DNA of 64,000 bases, taken from assembly GCF_030020805.1 (NCBI RefSeq), contig NZ_CP125098.1, forward strand, positions 7,010,001 through 7,074,000. Direction: 5' to 3'. Shown here piece by piece: positions 54,857 to 64,000 of the stretch. The first letter of the stretch is position 1, and each line of letters opens with the position of its first letter. This DNA is from Paenibacillus sp. RC67 (lineage in GTDB: Bacteria > Bacillota > Bacilli > Paenibacillales > NBRC-103111). The translations under genes and the position numbers were made by a program. The notes under the pieces are model-generated. The model did not search any database. It had not been told where the DNA came from and saw only the letters and a program-made list of their open reading frames with translations.

Positions 54857-55564
54857 TTACCTCAATCCTACCATCACCATGTTTATACCCTGCCGCGTTA
54901 CTTGTAGCCGACTATTTCTCAATTCGCTTTCCGTTATATCAAGATTGAATGGGAACAAACTAGGTTCCGTAGCAATTTGCTTTAATTCTATAGCTGATTT
55001 CTCGGCGGCTTTCAGCATGACCTCAATAAGCCAAAGCTTAAATTCTAACTGGTGAATGGATTTCTTTTCAGCATTCACATATTGTTTCTTCTGCTCGCTG
55101 ATTACTTCTAAGTGTTTAAAAGTTCCAAGTACGGCCCCAGTTGATACACTGACTCTCCTACGTTCGCCATAAAGCGCAAAAATTTTCCTACTTAACTGCA
55201 TACTCGAGAATTCCCCATGGAGTTGAAAAAGACGCCCCACTTGATCAGCAACATCCCTGAAGAATGGATATGCAAGAAGCATCATTCCCCAGTGCAAAAG
55301 CAATCTTTCTTCTCTCGAGGCGTTCGCAAACAATTGTAAGCCACGATCCCGAATTTCCACATTCTCGTTGTCGACTAGCACCCAAATTTTAAACAAAATC
55401 GTTCTAGCATTAAGTCTTGCCTTTGCACCAGCAATATCTGCCATCAAATTTTGATCCACGAGATCATATAGCTGTTGTCGATTTTCCACTCTTGATAACT
55501 CACGTGTGATATGGTCCAACTGGTACAATTGCAGTTTTTGATCAAAGCCAACCGCCTTTTTCAA
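54857..55564 (-). CDS. brxA: BrxA-like protein
   Basis: About 235 residues, mostly helical, with a winged-helix-like stretch SSMQLSRKIFALYGERRR followed by VSTGAVLGTFKHLEVI. Size, context next to PglZ and this core resemble BrxA (DUF1819) proteins that bind DNA in BREX systems, but sequence similarity was judged by eye only. The start is placed at TTG 55564, which has GAAGGTG six bases upstream and begins ten bases after the pglZ stop. The longer reading from 55639 would overlap pglZ. Confidence 0.55.
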   Translation of the reverse strand: MKKAVGFDQKLQLYQLDHITRELSRVENRQQLYDLVDQNLMADIAGAKARLNARTILFKIWVLVDNENVEIRDRGLQLFANASREERLLLHWGMMLLAYPFFRDVADQVGRLFQLHGEFSSMQLSRKIFALYGERRRVSVSTGAVLGTFKHLEVISEQKKQYVNAEKKSIHQLEFKLWLIEVMLKAAEKSAIELKQIATEPSLFPFNLDITESELRNSRLQVTRQGINMVMVGLR

Positions 55565-55574
55565 TCTGACACCT

Positions 55575-57476
55575 TCATTCTCTTCTTTTCTTGACTCGCA
55601 CGAAAGGAACGATAACCTCCTCAATGCTAGTCCCGCCATGGCTCACTACAACTTCGCCTTCTTTAACAAAAGCCTCACCACTTTTAGCTGTCAATACGAA
55701 GAATTCATCCGGGAGACCGATTGATTCCCATTTCTGCGATGAGTATTTCTGTGCGGCCCGGTCCCGTAACTCCTCTGAATTATAAATTCGGACTCGCTCC
55801 CCGCGGGTATCAGCTAATACGCCTTCGCGAATGGCTCCGATACCTACGCTTTCTTTGTTGCCATGATCAGAGGTTATATATACATCAAATCCGGCTTCCA
55901 ATAAGTCGTGAAGTAATGATCGCAAGTAACCGGTTTTTAACCAAATGGATATTTGCCCATGCATTCCCCTATGACCTTGAATCGTGTTATGTGTCAACTT
56001 ATCAATAATGTCGACTACAAGTCCCGCAACTTTAATGCTCGATTTAGATAACGCCTTGATTTCCGCTTTATTATATTCCCCTTGGCCTAATGATTTCTCA
56101 TAAGTGACATGGATTGGCGCAATACCATACTTGGCCCAACAAGCTCTCCATTCTTTTTCCTCATTAGCTGTTGTATGAATAGTCGAGTAGTAGGTCTTTG
56201 GAATTTCCCCCGAGAATATGGCTTGTCTAGACACTGATGTTAACGTTGGGATCCATGCAAATGTACCGTTTTCTATAAAATCGAAAGAAGACTGTAAGTC
56301 TGAACGTACTTGACTCCACTGTACAAAACTCAATCCATCCATTACGATTATAGCCTTTTTGGGGCTTCTTTGCAGGTGCACATGCTCTGCCACTTTCTGG
56401 AGCATAACCGGTGTATGCTGGTCTGACAACGAAGCTAGTGCTCCATAATGGATATTTAGCCAAAGTGCAAATCTCTCTTCTATGACTTGTTCAATGGACG
56501 ATAATTTCTTACTAATTTCTGATGGAAACTCCAATGTAAACATATTTGATTTCGCAGTACTGAATAAACCAATAAGATTGACCCAGCCGCGGCGATCAAT
56601 CTCAAGTTCTAACATTTTTTCGATCTGACTGATATGCTCGTTTATTGACAAGACTCGGGATTGTTCTTCATTATGCGGTTTTACACCGAATAATAACGAA
56701 TCAGGCAATGAGTCCTTATCAAACATTATAGGATTTAATTTGCCTATACGAAATAAACCAGCAAGTGTATCTTGTAATTTGATGTCCCGGTATGGGTGGT
56801 TATCCGGGGTACCATTTTCCAAGAAATCACACCATTCCTTCTGTAAGAAGGAGTATAAAGCATCTGGAGAGTGAATGAACTCAGACATTACCAATCGCAG
56901 ATTGCTGTTTTTATGATTTAATGCATCTCTCAGATGGTTTTCTATAATTTCTGGCATTGAATAATGCAACTGATGTCGGTTAATGCAAAGAAAAAGACAT
57001 TCAGCCACTGTATCAATGGTGTCGTAAGGTAATTTATATATTCGTTTCAGTATGAAGTCTATAGTATCAGCGTCTGATCTTTTCGTGGGTATGTCATCAA
57101 TTAATGACAGTGCATCTAGTGTTCTAAAATCGAGATCCTTTACTATAGGGGCAGATAACATCGGAAACAAATCACTCTTACTTATTGAAATATGGTTGCC
57201 TTGAATCCAAATATCATAGGGGATATCACTAATATCATCTGACTTAGGATGTATCAGCAAGTACCTACTGAAAGTATTCCGCCTATACTGACTTTCGTAC
57301 CAATATCTGAATACGGCCCGATCTTGAAATTCTACAACCTCTATTCCTAACTTCCGCAACTGACTAATAATGGCTTCATCTTGCAATAGGGAATCAGGGT
57401 CGGTCACTAACGTAATATGGTAGAAAGGTGCTTGAAAATGCTCAAGCACCTTTCGACGCCAATTATTTTTATTCAT
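55575..57476 (-). CDS. pglZ: PglZ-family alkaline-phosphatase-like protein
   Basis: A 633-residue BREX phosphatase-like protein. The C-terminal half has the PglZ domain: AIIVMDGLSFVQWSQV at about residues 371-386 (metal-binding Asp), IPTLTSVSRQAIFSGE with the nucleophile-like Thr/Ser, VYITSDHGNKESVG at about 527-540 (D-H), and HGGTSIEEVIVPFV near the end. PglZ is a hallmark of BREX. ATG 57476 is preferred, with AGGAAG eight bases upstream, over the GTG at 57485. A perfect 12-bp inverted repeat lies in the first codons (57424-57453). Confidence 0.87.
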   Translation of the reverse strand: MNKNNWRRKVLEHFQAPFYHITLVTDPDSLLQDEAIISQLRKLGIEVVEFQDRAVFRYWYESQYRRNTFSRYLLIHPKSDDISDIPYDIWIQGNHISISKSDLFPMLSAPIVKDLDFRTLDALSLIDDIPTKRSDADTIDFILKRIYKLPYDTIDTVAECLFLCINRHQLHYSMPEIIENHLRDALNHKNSNLRLVMSEFIHSPDALYSFLQKEWCDFLENGTPDNHPYRDIKLQDTLAGLFRIGKLNPIMFDKDSLPDSLLFGVKPHNEEQSRVLSINEHISQIEKMLELEIDRRGWVNLIGLFSTAKSNMFTLEFPSEISKKLSSIEQVIEERFALWLNIHYGALASLSDQHTPVMLQKVAEHVHLQRSPKKAIIVMDGLSFVQWSQVRSDLQSSFDFIENGTFAWIPTLTSVSRQAIFSGEIPKTYYSTIHTTANEEKEWRACWAKYGIAPIHVTYEKSLGQGEYNKAEIKALSKSSIKVAGLVVDIIDKLTHNTIQGHRGMHGQISIWLKTGYLRSLLHDLLEAGFDVYITSDHGNKESVGIGAIREGVLADTRGERVRIYNSEELRDRAAQKYSSQKWESIGLPDEFFVLTAKSGEAFVKEGEVVVSHGGTSIEEVIVPFVRVKKRRE

Positions 57477-57493
57477 TGATTGCACTTCCTTAA

Positions 57494-59482
57494 CTAAAGG
57501 CCGAGTCTGATTTGTGCGTTATCATAGTACATTAGCAATTTGTCATCTTCTTGAAGTACATTTTCTGGAAGACGTTCCCCAATTGTTACAATGGTTTGAT
57601 AATCTTTTTCTCCCCAAGCTTTTTTGAATCCTGCGCGAATAGCCTCAGTACGGAATTGTTTAAGTTTTTTACGATTACCGTTTAATCCATCCCGATATGT
57701 TTCAAATTCACGCAATAACGATTTTTCACGTAACTTCTCTAAGTCTGCTTGCTTGTTTGGATCTGGTACATACCAACGTTCTTTAGCTTTCAGTTTGAGC
57801 CCCGGATCATTTTTAGAAAGACTTCGCAATAATTGAGTAGGTACTTCTCCTTGTCCATCATACTTTAGAAAATTTTGTTCAAGTAAAGCATCTAGTTCAG
57901 GTAACTCCTCATGCTTTGCAATATGCTGAATCTCTTTCATATAATTTGGATGTAAATCCTGTCGTGTTTGGGGTCTTTTTAATAGTTGTTGACGTAACCA
58001 CTCAATGGCACTATTTTCATCGGAAACAAACAAAGTCAACTGTGTAAATTCTTTAGCCAGTGTTCGTTTTTTATCATATTCAGCAACTTGTTCCTCCAGA
58101 AAGGCCATTCCATCTCGCATTGGAAAACGTTGTTCTACTCCTAATTGGAAGTCTGCCGATGATATAGGTACCGGAAGGCTATGTTGAACATGATACGCAA
58201 TCATCCGATCAAATAAAATACGCGGAGTCCGCTCAACAATAAGTTCAGCCGCCCCTTTTCCCCCGACAAAAACGGGTAATTGCTGAAGATGTTGCTCAAT
58301 AAAAAGCCATGCTGATTCCTCAGAGTTTTGTTGTTTTAACATATTATCTACAAATTCTGATTTAGGTTTATAGGCTGAAATTACAAGATCTTGCTTTACA
58401 GCGGTTGTTGTTGTAATAGCTTTAAAACTGCCTTGTTTTTTATCAAGAGCGGATACATTGGCAATAATGAAGCCAGCACGTTCTATTGATTCACGTATGG
58501 CATTCCAAATACTCGCTTGAGAATTACTGAATTCAACTGTTATCCATTTCCCCGGTTTTAGAGCTCTATAAAAATTTGCGAAAGACGACTCCATCAGCTT
58601 TCGGTACTCGTAAATTTGCTTGTCATGCTTTTCATTTATGATGGCTTCATCTTTGTTATTAGTTTTAACCTTCAACCAGGATTCCCAAAGAAAATTGAGC
58701 TCCGAATACATAATATTTCCACCAAAAGGTGGGTCCACAAATATATAATCGATAGAATTATCCGGAATTTGAATAGTCGTTGCCGAATCAACAGAGATTA
58801 TTGTATTCCCTTTCTTTTTTGTAAACCCCATATTTTTAGGAAGTTTATCACCGAATCGCTTTAGCGCGTCCAACACTGAAATTTCTCTATACAATGCTGG
58901 AATATAGTACGTACCGCTAAGTGGTCCACCACCTTCATAATTCGGCGTCCACCTATACAATTTCGTTGTTGCAAAAGCTACTCCAGTTAACAATGCTAAT
59001 AAGTTATTTCGATAGTTGGATTGATTCACCAACTGATAAAACTTGGATAGAGTTAGTAAACTTCTTCTCGTATATAAATGATGTACATGTGTAATTCCGT
59101 GACTATTAACAGGCTGAGCCGTATTATAACCAAATGGCAATTTATCTATAGGGTAAAATCCATCATAACTATAGGAATCTATGGACTTAAGTAACTCAAT
59201 ATCTAAATGTTCAGCCTCTCTTTCCATTCTGTTTGATCCATGTTTAAGATTAACAGCAACCGGAGTTTGCTTTGCACGCTTTACTGTAGAATTTATGTTC
59301 CCATCAAAAACTGTTTCCCAAGACCTTTCTAAACCTCTCTTCGTCAAATTGATCCCACAATGAGGACAAGAAAATTCTGCTTTAAGCTTTTGAGTATCTT
59401 TTTCTACAGCTTCGTTCCAGTAATTTATTTCCCCAGAACATGAAGGGCAAATAAAAACGTCGCTCCATATTGTGTAAAACAC
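57494..59482 (-). CDS. pglX: PglX-type adenine methyltransferase, C-terminal part (frameshifted)
   Basis: A 662-residue segment with a zinc ribbon near its start (CPSC and CPHC, about residues 13-42), then a second catalytic-type motif IFVDPPFGGNIMYSEL at about 246-261 and a long C-terminal specificity-like region. The true join to the upstream frame is at about 59487: adding one G (plus-strand CC at 59487-59488) reads QNQGEVFYTIWSDVFICPSC. The GTG start at 59482 is inside the gene. Confidence 0.8.
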   Translation of the reverse strand: MFYTIWSDVFICPSCSGEINYWNEAVEKDTQKLKAEFSCPHCGINLTKRGLERSWETVFDGNINSTVKRAKQTPVAVNLKHGSNRMEREAEHLDIELLKSIDSYSYDGFYPIDKLPFGYNTAQPVNSHGITHVHHLYTRRSLLTLSKFYQLVNQSNYRNNLLALLTGVAFATTKLYRWTPNYEGGGPLSGTYYIPALYREISVLDALKRFGDKLPKNMGFTKKKGNTIISVDSATTIQIPDNSIDYIFVDPPFGGNIMYSELNFLWESWLKVKTNNKDEAIINEKHDKQIYEYRKLMESSFANFYRALKPGKWITVEFSNSQASIWNAIRESIERAGFIIANVSALDKKQGSFKAITTTTAVKQDLVISAYKPKSEFVDNMLKQQNSEESAWLFIEQHLQQLPVFVGGKGAAELIVERTPRILFDRMIAYHVQHSLPVPISSADFQLGVEQRFPMRDGMAFLEEQVAEYDKKRTLAKEFTQLTLFVSDENSAIEWLRQQLLKRPQTRQDLHPNYMKEIQHIAKHEELPELDALLEQNFLKYDGQGEVPTQLLRSLSKNDPGLKLKAKERWYVPDPNKQADLEKLREKSLLREFETYRDGLNGNRKKLKQFRTEAIRAGFKKAWGEKDYQTIVTIGERLPENVLQEDDKLLMYYDNAQIRLGL

Positions 59483-60249
59483 TTCTCCTGATTCTGGTAT
59501 TTAGGGTCATTTACCTCATACATCCATTTGCTGGACTTCTTTAATTCGCCCATTATTTTTTTTATCTCTTGAGACAAGCTATCTTTATCAATTGGTAGAT
59601 TAAAATTACTCGATATAAAAGTTGCTGCAGGGGAAAGATCAGAAAGAATCGTTTTTCTTATCCCACGCTCTGATATTTTTTCCCCGTCTTGATTAATGAC
59701 ATCGTTACCTTCAATTGTAAAGCCCATCTGTCGTAATTCTGTTTCATCGTTGCATAACTGACCTGCAACACCTGTCATTCCTGTCCCGGCAAAACCATCC
59801 CATACGATATCGCCTGGGTTAGTATAATGTAGTATATACCTCATTATCGCTTTATGTGGCACTTTAGTATGATAGCCATGCGCTTTATAAATTGAATCTG
59901 TTTTTCCTTCACTTACATCAGCAGTAAAAGGTTCTCTGTTATAGCTTTCAATATTTGCATCATCGAATGACTTCTTTTCACGATTCCATTCAGCTATAAA
60001 ATCGATAATCCATGGATTTGGACATACTGTATAGTAAGGGGGATCGGACAGCGCCAATATATCCTCATCTTCACCTTCTGGAAACCCCTCAATTTTCTTA
60101 AGTTCTGGTAGCTTTTTTCGCAATTCTTCAGTAAAATATGCGCGCCGAGCTTCATCATTCTCAAATGTTAAACCCAAACAGGTCACTGGGCCTGTTTGGG
60201 TTTCTTTATTGATTTCAAATAGAGTTCCTTGCTTTAGCTTATCACTCAT
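59425..60249 (-). CDS. pglX: PglX-type adenine methyltransferase, N-terminal part (frameshifted)
   Basis: A 274-residue segment with DILALSDPPYYTVCPNPW at about residues 59-76 (motif IV, DPPY) and IVWDGFAGTGMTGVAGQL at about 145-162 (SAM-binding motif I, DxFxGxGxT). The order IV then I is that of beta-class N6-adenine methylases. After about 59487 the frame is wrong and ends at 59425. The complete protein would be about 920 residues. ATG 60249 begins eight bases after brxC. In BREX the methylase marks self DNA, so loss of this protein would matter for tolerance of the system. Confidence 0.8.
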   Translation of the reverse strand: MSDKLKQGTLFEINKETQTGPVTCLGLTFENDEARRAYFTEELRKKLPELKKIEGFPEGEDEDILALSDPPYYTVCPNPWIIDFIAEWNREKKSFDDANIESYNREPFTADVSEGKTDSIYKAHGYHTKVPHKAIMRYILHYTNPGDIVWDGFAGTGMTGVAGQLCNDETELRQMGFTIEGNDVINQDGEKISERGIRKTILSDLSPAATFISSNFNLPIDKDSLSQEIKKIMGELKKSSKWMYEVNDPKYQNQEKCFTQYGATFLFALHVLGK

Positions 60250-60257
60250 ATCTTATG

Positions 60258-63200
60258 TTACTCCTTCTTCAACATGATCCGTACTCGATTAGTCGATTGG
60301 GAACCAACCTGTTCCCTTACTAATTGCTCAAATCGTAGGCGCAGCTCCTCGATTGTCAATGGACTTCCATCGCCGGCCATCTGCAGCAAGCGATTTATCG
60401 GCAATTCTACTTTCTGTATTCCTTCAAGCACTTCTTTAATTGTTTGCACTAAACGTAAATCAACTGGGATTCCAAATGATTTATCGTCCATAAATTGTTT
60501 TATTAATTGTTTCTGCTCTCCAGTGAGTAATTCAACGTTCTCTTTTAATTCACTATCATTCAGGTTAGTCAATAAGGTATTCGTCCAAAAATTAAGTAAT
60601 TCTTCTAATTCCGCTTCTAGCTGTCCAACCGTTACCTTCTGAACAATTTTTTCATCCTTTGGTCGAAATCGGCAATGTGGACAAACTGGAGAGTGCTCCA
60701 ATTCACTTTTTTGTAACTTCCAGCAAATTTTCAATTCATCAGACTTTGCCTTCCATGCTTGTAATTGATGTGAAGGCAGAATTGGGATTACAGAAATCTT
60801 CTGCAAGGTATCGATACGTCCATCACGTTTAAGCTGATTGAGCTTATTCTCATCTGTTGCTCCTAAGCGTGATGCTGAGTGTTGCACGAAATAAGAATCA
60901 ATATATTGATCCTTTAATTGGTCAATCACCTTAAGTTCAGCACTGCAGTCGCTGTTAGCCTTTATGGCATCGTATAGATCCCCCAGTGCACCTTCAACTT
61001 TTACATACCATTCATCAGTAATCGATACATGGTTACTAGCACTTACGATATAGTTCGCTTTTTTAGTAATTTGTGAAGCAAGCTCACGCCATTTGATGAG
61101 CTTATCCACTAACAAGATATTTTCATGTTGACTTTGAATTTCGGCAATATTCTTTTTGAAATTTTTCAGTTTCGCCGGCGTATCGAACACTTGAAGACTC
61201 TGTAGGAACTGATTCAAATTTTGAAGTTTGCTTTGATACTCCTGCAACTCGTCATCCGACAGGAGAGGCAATTCCCATGTAGGAATTTTGTCCTTAAGAT
61301 CGTGTTGCAGTTTAACCAGTTGAGTTAGCAATTGCTGTACTTTTGTTTGAAGCGTTTGAACTCCATTCGTTTGAGAGTCTGGTTGAAGCAGTCCATGACT
61401 AATACTAAACAAATCAAATAATGCACGCAGTTCTGCTAATGGCAAATCACTTGGTTTCTTAATGTGGCTAAATTCAGCAATTCCTTCTGCTTTCAAAGCG
61501 ATTAATTGGTTAAACCTCATGGAATCATAAGTTTCCCCATTAATCGTGATCACAATATCACCGGTGAAGACTAAGGCTGCTAATAGTACACTTAAGAGCT
61601 CAGGTTCTAGTTGAAATTCTACTGTTTTCTTGACTTCCCAATCTCCTTGAGATTGGAGGACTTCAAGAAGTTCAGAAGCATTCAGTACCTGTCCGTTGCC
61701 TTTGTTATTTAACAAGTCCAAGACCCATTTGGCATATCCAGATTTTTGTACATTAATTTTTTCCCCATCCAATAATACTAGTCCTTCAAGTATGGTTCTT
61801 GCTGTTTTCGTTTTTGGATTAGAGATATTCGCTAATGTCTCCGGAACATATGTCTTTAACATGGCTTCACGGGTGATGCTGATGCTACTAAGTCGAAATG
61901 TAGGGTAATCAGAGTATTTGTCCTCAAACCATGTGGTTAAACAATCATCTGCCGCTGCATCGATAATCTCCCGCACTGTCGCTTGAGCAGGGGCAGATAG
62001 GCTCCAATCAGCAAGTTTCTTAGTTACGCCCTTATACGTCATTTTATATGCGGATGGCATATTTTCAACTAGCCATTTCATTAATTTCCTTAAGAACTCC
62101 GCGGCTTTATCGTCATACAGCTTCTTGGTGGCACTTGAAGCAGTTATGGACATTTCCCTAGCACCTGCGTAAAGACGAAGTGCAGTATGGAATGATTCAT
62201 CCTTTGTCTCTAGCTTGAAAAACACTTCATCCGGTTTGGCTTCGTCTTTGAATTTAGGCGGATCGTACGGTTGAAGCATATAAATGTAGAAATCCCGCTC
62301 CGGTTGTGCAGTGGAGCGTTCATTCGGCGCACCGAAAAATAGATACCCCGGCCTGGTTACCTTCCTTGAGTACCAGTTTAATTCATGCTGCCAAATACGA
62401 TAACCAGAGACTATACTTGGAGATCCATCGTCGGTTAACTTCTCAAGGACTTCAAAGTAATAACGATCCAGTTGGTTGCCAACTAGCATTCCCGCCTTTT
62501 CTTCGATCAGCGAGTCAACGTCCGTTACTTTTTCCAAATCAAGATAATATTGGCCGTTATCTCGATTTAGGGATATAAACTGGTAGCTGACGGATTTCAT
62601 GATTTCATTTAAAATTGTATCGATAGTTGCATTTAGGAAATCGGAGTCCAATTCAGGAAAATCAAAATACAAAAATAGCTGGTCCCTCAATTCTGCTGAA
62701 GTGACGCCGATCTTCACCTTAATATCATCCGTTGTAAGTCTAAATACGGAAAGCGCCCGCACGATACGTTTAGCGATTGGTTTATAAGTGGCCTTTGCTT
62801 TTGGAAAAGAATTTTCAATTCGATCCATCAGGACATCTGACTTTTCCAATACCTCACGTACATCTCGATCCGTACGCAATGTACGATCCCCTTGAATATA
62901 CATCCAATAATTATCGTAAGAGACTACTCCCGGACTATTTAGTGGAACTTCAGTATCAAGAAGTTTCTCGATCTCATCGCTAATGGTGGTTAATGCTACA
63001 CGTTTCTCCACAACACGTACATTCTCAAATGCTGTTAGGTACGCGGGGTGAATAGGAAACAGTGCAGTATACTTCTCGATTTGTTCCCCAAGATTCTCAT
63101 AAAGTGGAGCAAATCGTAGTAAGTGTTCTCTTATTAGTGCTTTTTGACGGTCATCCTTTCGTAATAACCGTTGAGAAACGACGAATTCGATATCCTCACG

Positions 63201-63941
63201 AACTATGATCGCTTGATCAGTACGCTCCTTGACTCTTCGAATTTCATTTGCTACGAATTGAAATTTGGGATTATCGAACAGCATTTCCTGTACGCCTGTA
63301 ATAAATCTAAATCGAGTAGACTGAACAACTTCCCCCATAGCCCGTAAAAAGCCTAAGTCAAGAATGAGTTCTTGCTCTTTGCGAGTACGTAAATAATCAA
63401 GTAATTCATCTATCACCAACAAAAATCCGTGATCCGGATACACCTCATGAAATGCAGCCATCATACGTTTCATTTCGTCTTTATTACTTATCAATGTAGC
63501 TACATTCGGCATTTCATAGTCCACATTAATCTCTTGAAGGTAATTAGTCATTTCTCGGAATAAAACTTCACCAAGTGGCAATTGAATTCCATCAAATTCT
63601 ACACGTAATACTTTGAATTTCCCTTCTATTTCTTTTGCCTTTTTCGCAATTTTCTCATGATGGATATATTGTGAGGTCCCATCAGATTCAGCAATAGCTG
63701 CTATTACACTCATCAGGTGAGATTTACCGGTACCATAATTACCAACGATCATAATTCCTTTGTGGTCAATAGGACGTTGGAATTGAAGTTGCTCAAAAAT
63801 AATATCATCGATTACTTCTGCCATACGGTCCGATATTACATATGTTTGAACTAATTGCTGAGCTAGTTGATCTTCAGCGGCATCCTTTAGAACAACTACA
63901 GACTTTATCGGTTCAAATTGGATCAATTCTCTATACTTCAT
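60258..63941 (-). CDS. brxC: BrxC/PglY-type large ATPase (BREX type 3-like)
   Basis: A 1227-residue P-loop ATPase (DUF6079-like). Walker A IMIVGNYGTGKSHLMSVI is at about residues 60-77 and Walker B FLLVIDELLDYL at about 167-178. Long helical regions follow, with a late zinc-ribbon-like CPHCRFRP at about 1083-1090. This is the core ATPase that BREX systems share. ATG 63941 is chosen because GGAGGG is eight bases upstream; the in-frame TTG at 63959 lacks one. It is the first visible gene of the operon and is followed closely by pglX. Confidence 0.83.
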   Translation of the reverse strand: MKYRELIQFEPIKSVVVLKDAAEDQLAQQLVQTYVISDRMAEVIDDIIFEQLQFQRPIDHKGIMIVGNYGTGKSHLMSVIAAIAESDGTSQYIHHEKIAKKAKEIEGKFKVLRVEFDGIQLPLGEVLFREMTNYLQEINVDYEMPNVATLISNKDEMKRMMAAFHEVYPDHGFLLVIDELLDYLRTRKEQELILDLGFLRAMGEVVQSTRFRFITGVQEMLFDNPKFQFVANEIRRVKERTDQAIIVREDIEFVVSQRLLRKDDRQKALIREHLLRFAPLYENLGEQIEKYTALFPIHPAYLTAFENVRVVEKRVALTTISDEIEKLLDTEVPLNSPGVVSYDNYWMYIQGDRTLRTDRDVREVLEKSDVLMDRIENSFPKAKATYKPIAKRIVRALSVFRLTTDDIKVKIGVTSAELRDQLFLYFDFPELDSDFLNATIDTILNEIMKSVSYQFISLNRDNGQYYLDLEKVTDVDSLIEEKAGMLVGNQLDRYYFEVLEKLTDDGSPSIVSGYRIWQHELNWYSRKVTRPGYLFFGAPNERSTAQPERDFYIYMLQPYDPPKFKDEAKPDEVFFKLETKDESFHTALRLYAGAREMSITASSATKKLYDDKAAEFLRKLMKWLVENMPSAYKMTYKGVTKKLADWSLSAPAQATVREIIDAAADDCLTTWFEDKYSDYPTFRLSSISITREAMLKTYVPETLANISNPKTKTARTILEGLVLLDGEKINVQKSGYAKWVLDLLNNKGNGQVLNASELLEVLQSQGDWEVKKTVEFQLEPELLSVLLAALVFTGDIVITINGETYDSMRFNQLIALKAEGIAEFSHIKKPSDLPLAELRALFDLFSISHGLLQPDSQTNGVQTLQTKVQQLLTQLVKLQHDLKDKIPTWELPLLSDDELQEYQSKLQNLNQFLQSLQVFDTPAKLKNFKKNIAEIQSQHENILLVDKLIKWRELASQITKKANYIVSASNHVSITDEWYVKVEGALGDLYDAIKANSDCSAELKVIDQLKDQYIDSYFVQHSASRLGATDENKLNQLKRDGRIDTLQKISVIPILPSHQLQAWKAKSDELKICWKLQKSELEHSPVCPHCRFRPKDEKIVQKVTVGQLEAELEELLNFWTNTLLTNLNDSELKENVELLTGEQKQLIKQFMDDKSFGIPVDLRLVQTIKEVLEGIQKVELPINRLLQMAGDGSPLTIEELRLRFEQLVREQVGSQSTNRVRIMLKKE

Positions 63942-64000
63942 CGTTAAATCCCTCCACAATTAATAGAACATAATACTATTACTGTACTCGGTATTCTGGT
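63942..64000 (-). other. Right edge: space before brxC, probable end of an upstream gene
   Basis: Only the brxC ribosome site can be assigned. A minus-strand frame ending in a stop near 63980 could be the tail of a preceding gene (brxF would be expected in a type 3 BREX operon), but 59 bases are too few to tell. Confidence 0.3.

Overview
The window reads as a Bacillota chromosome, most likely Paenibacillaceae. Supporting signs are strong AGGAGG-type ribosome sites, frequent TTG and GTG starts, and a two-subunit ATP sulfurylase with a CysC-like tail. This placement is an inference from style, not from a marker gene. No rRNA, tRNA or CRISPR array was seen. Core genes occupy only the left edge: the end of a sensor histidine kinase (1-993, plus strand) and the cysD-cysN sulfate-activation pair (1199-3844, minus). 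From about 4.2 kb to the right end the window is a dense defence island, almost all on the minus strand.

Left to right, the island holds: a Upf1/Dna2-like helicase interrupted by a stop codon, with a small zinc protein, lying between two related palindromic repeats (about 4.3 and 8.9 kb); a zeta-toxin remnant; a Septu-like ATPase-HNH pair with the ATPase split; a chimeric IS3/IS5 remnant; an nSTAND-type NTPase broken by a frameshift; an integrase remnant and an AAA fragment; a complete type II-like Wadjet set (JetA frameshifted); a seven-gene run that joins a pPIWI-RE module (REase, DinG-like helicase, PIWI) to a Gabija-like pair (OLD nuclease, UvrD helicase), a YhaM-like HD protein and a small Cys-rich protein; a first McrBC; a divergent 1444-aa helicase-nuclease fusion; a second McrBC whose McrB is frameshifted twice, in a run with an RSH-type HD hydrolase and an unknown gene; and a BREX type 3-like operon (BrxC, PglX split, PglZ, BrxA-like, SNF2 helicase) that probably continues past the right edge.

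Two patterns stand out. First, three defence operons (pPIWI/Gabija, McrBC-1, and the HD/McrBC-2 run) carry the same upstream element, TGTCA-N3-AAC-N4-GTTC on the plus strand, at exactly the same distance from a TATACT/TACAAT -10 box, which suggests one shared regulator not encoded here. Second, at least seven long genes are broken by one- or two-base indels, mostly in short G, A or T runs, and each reading frame can be restored precisely. This is either an unpolished assembly or widespread real inactivation or phase switching, and it decides which systems are functional. Base composition also changes along the island: about 9-15 kb is very AT-rich, while about 41-50 kb is clearly richer in GC, so it was assembled from several sources.
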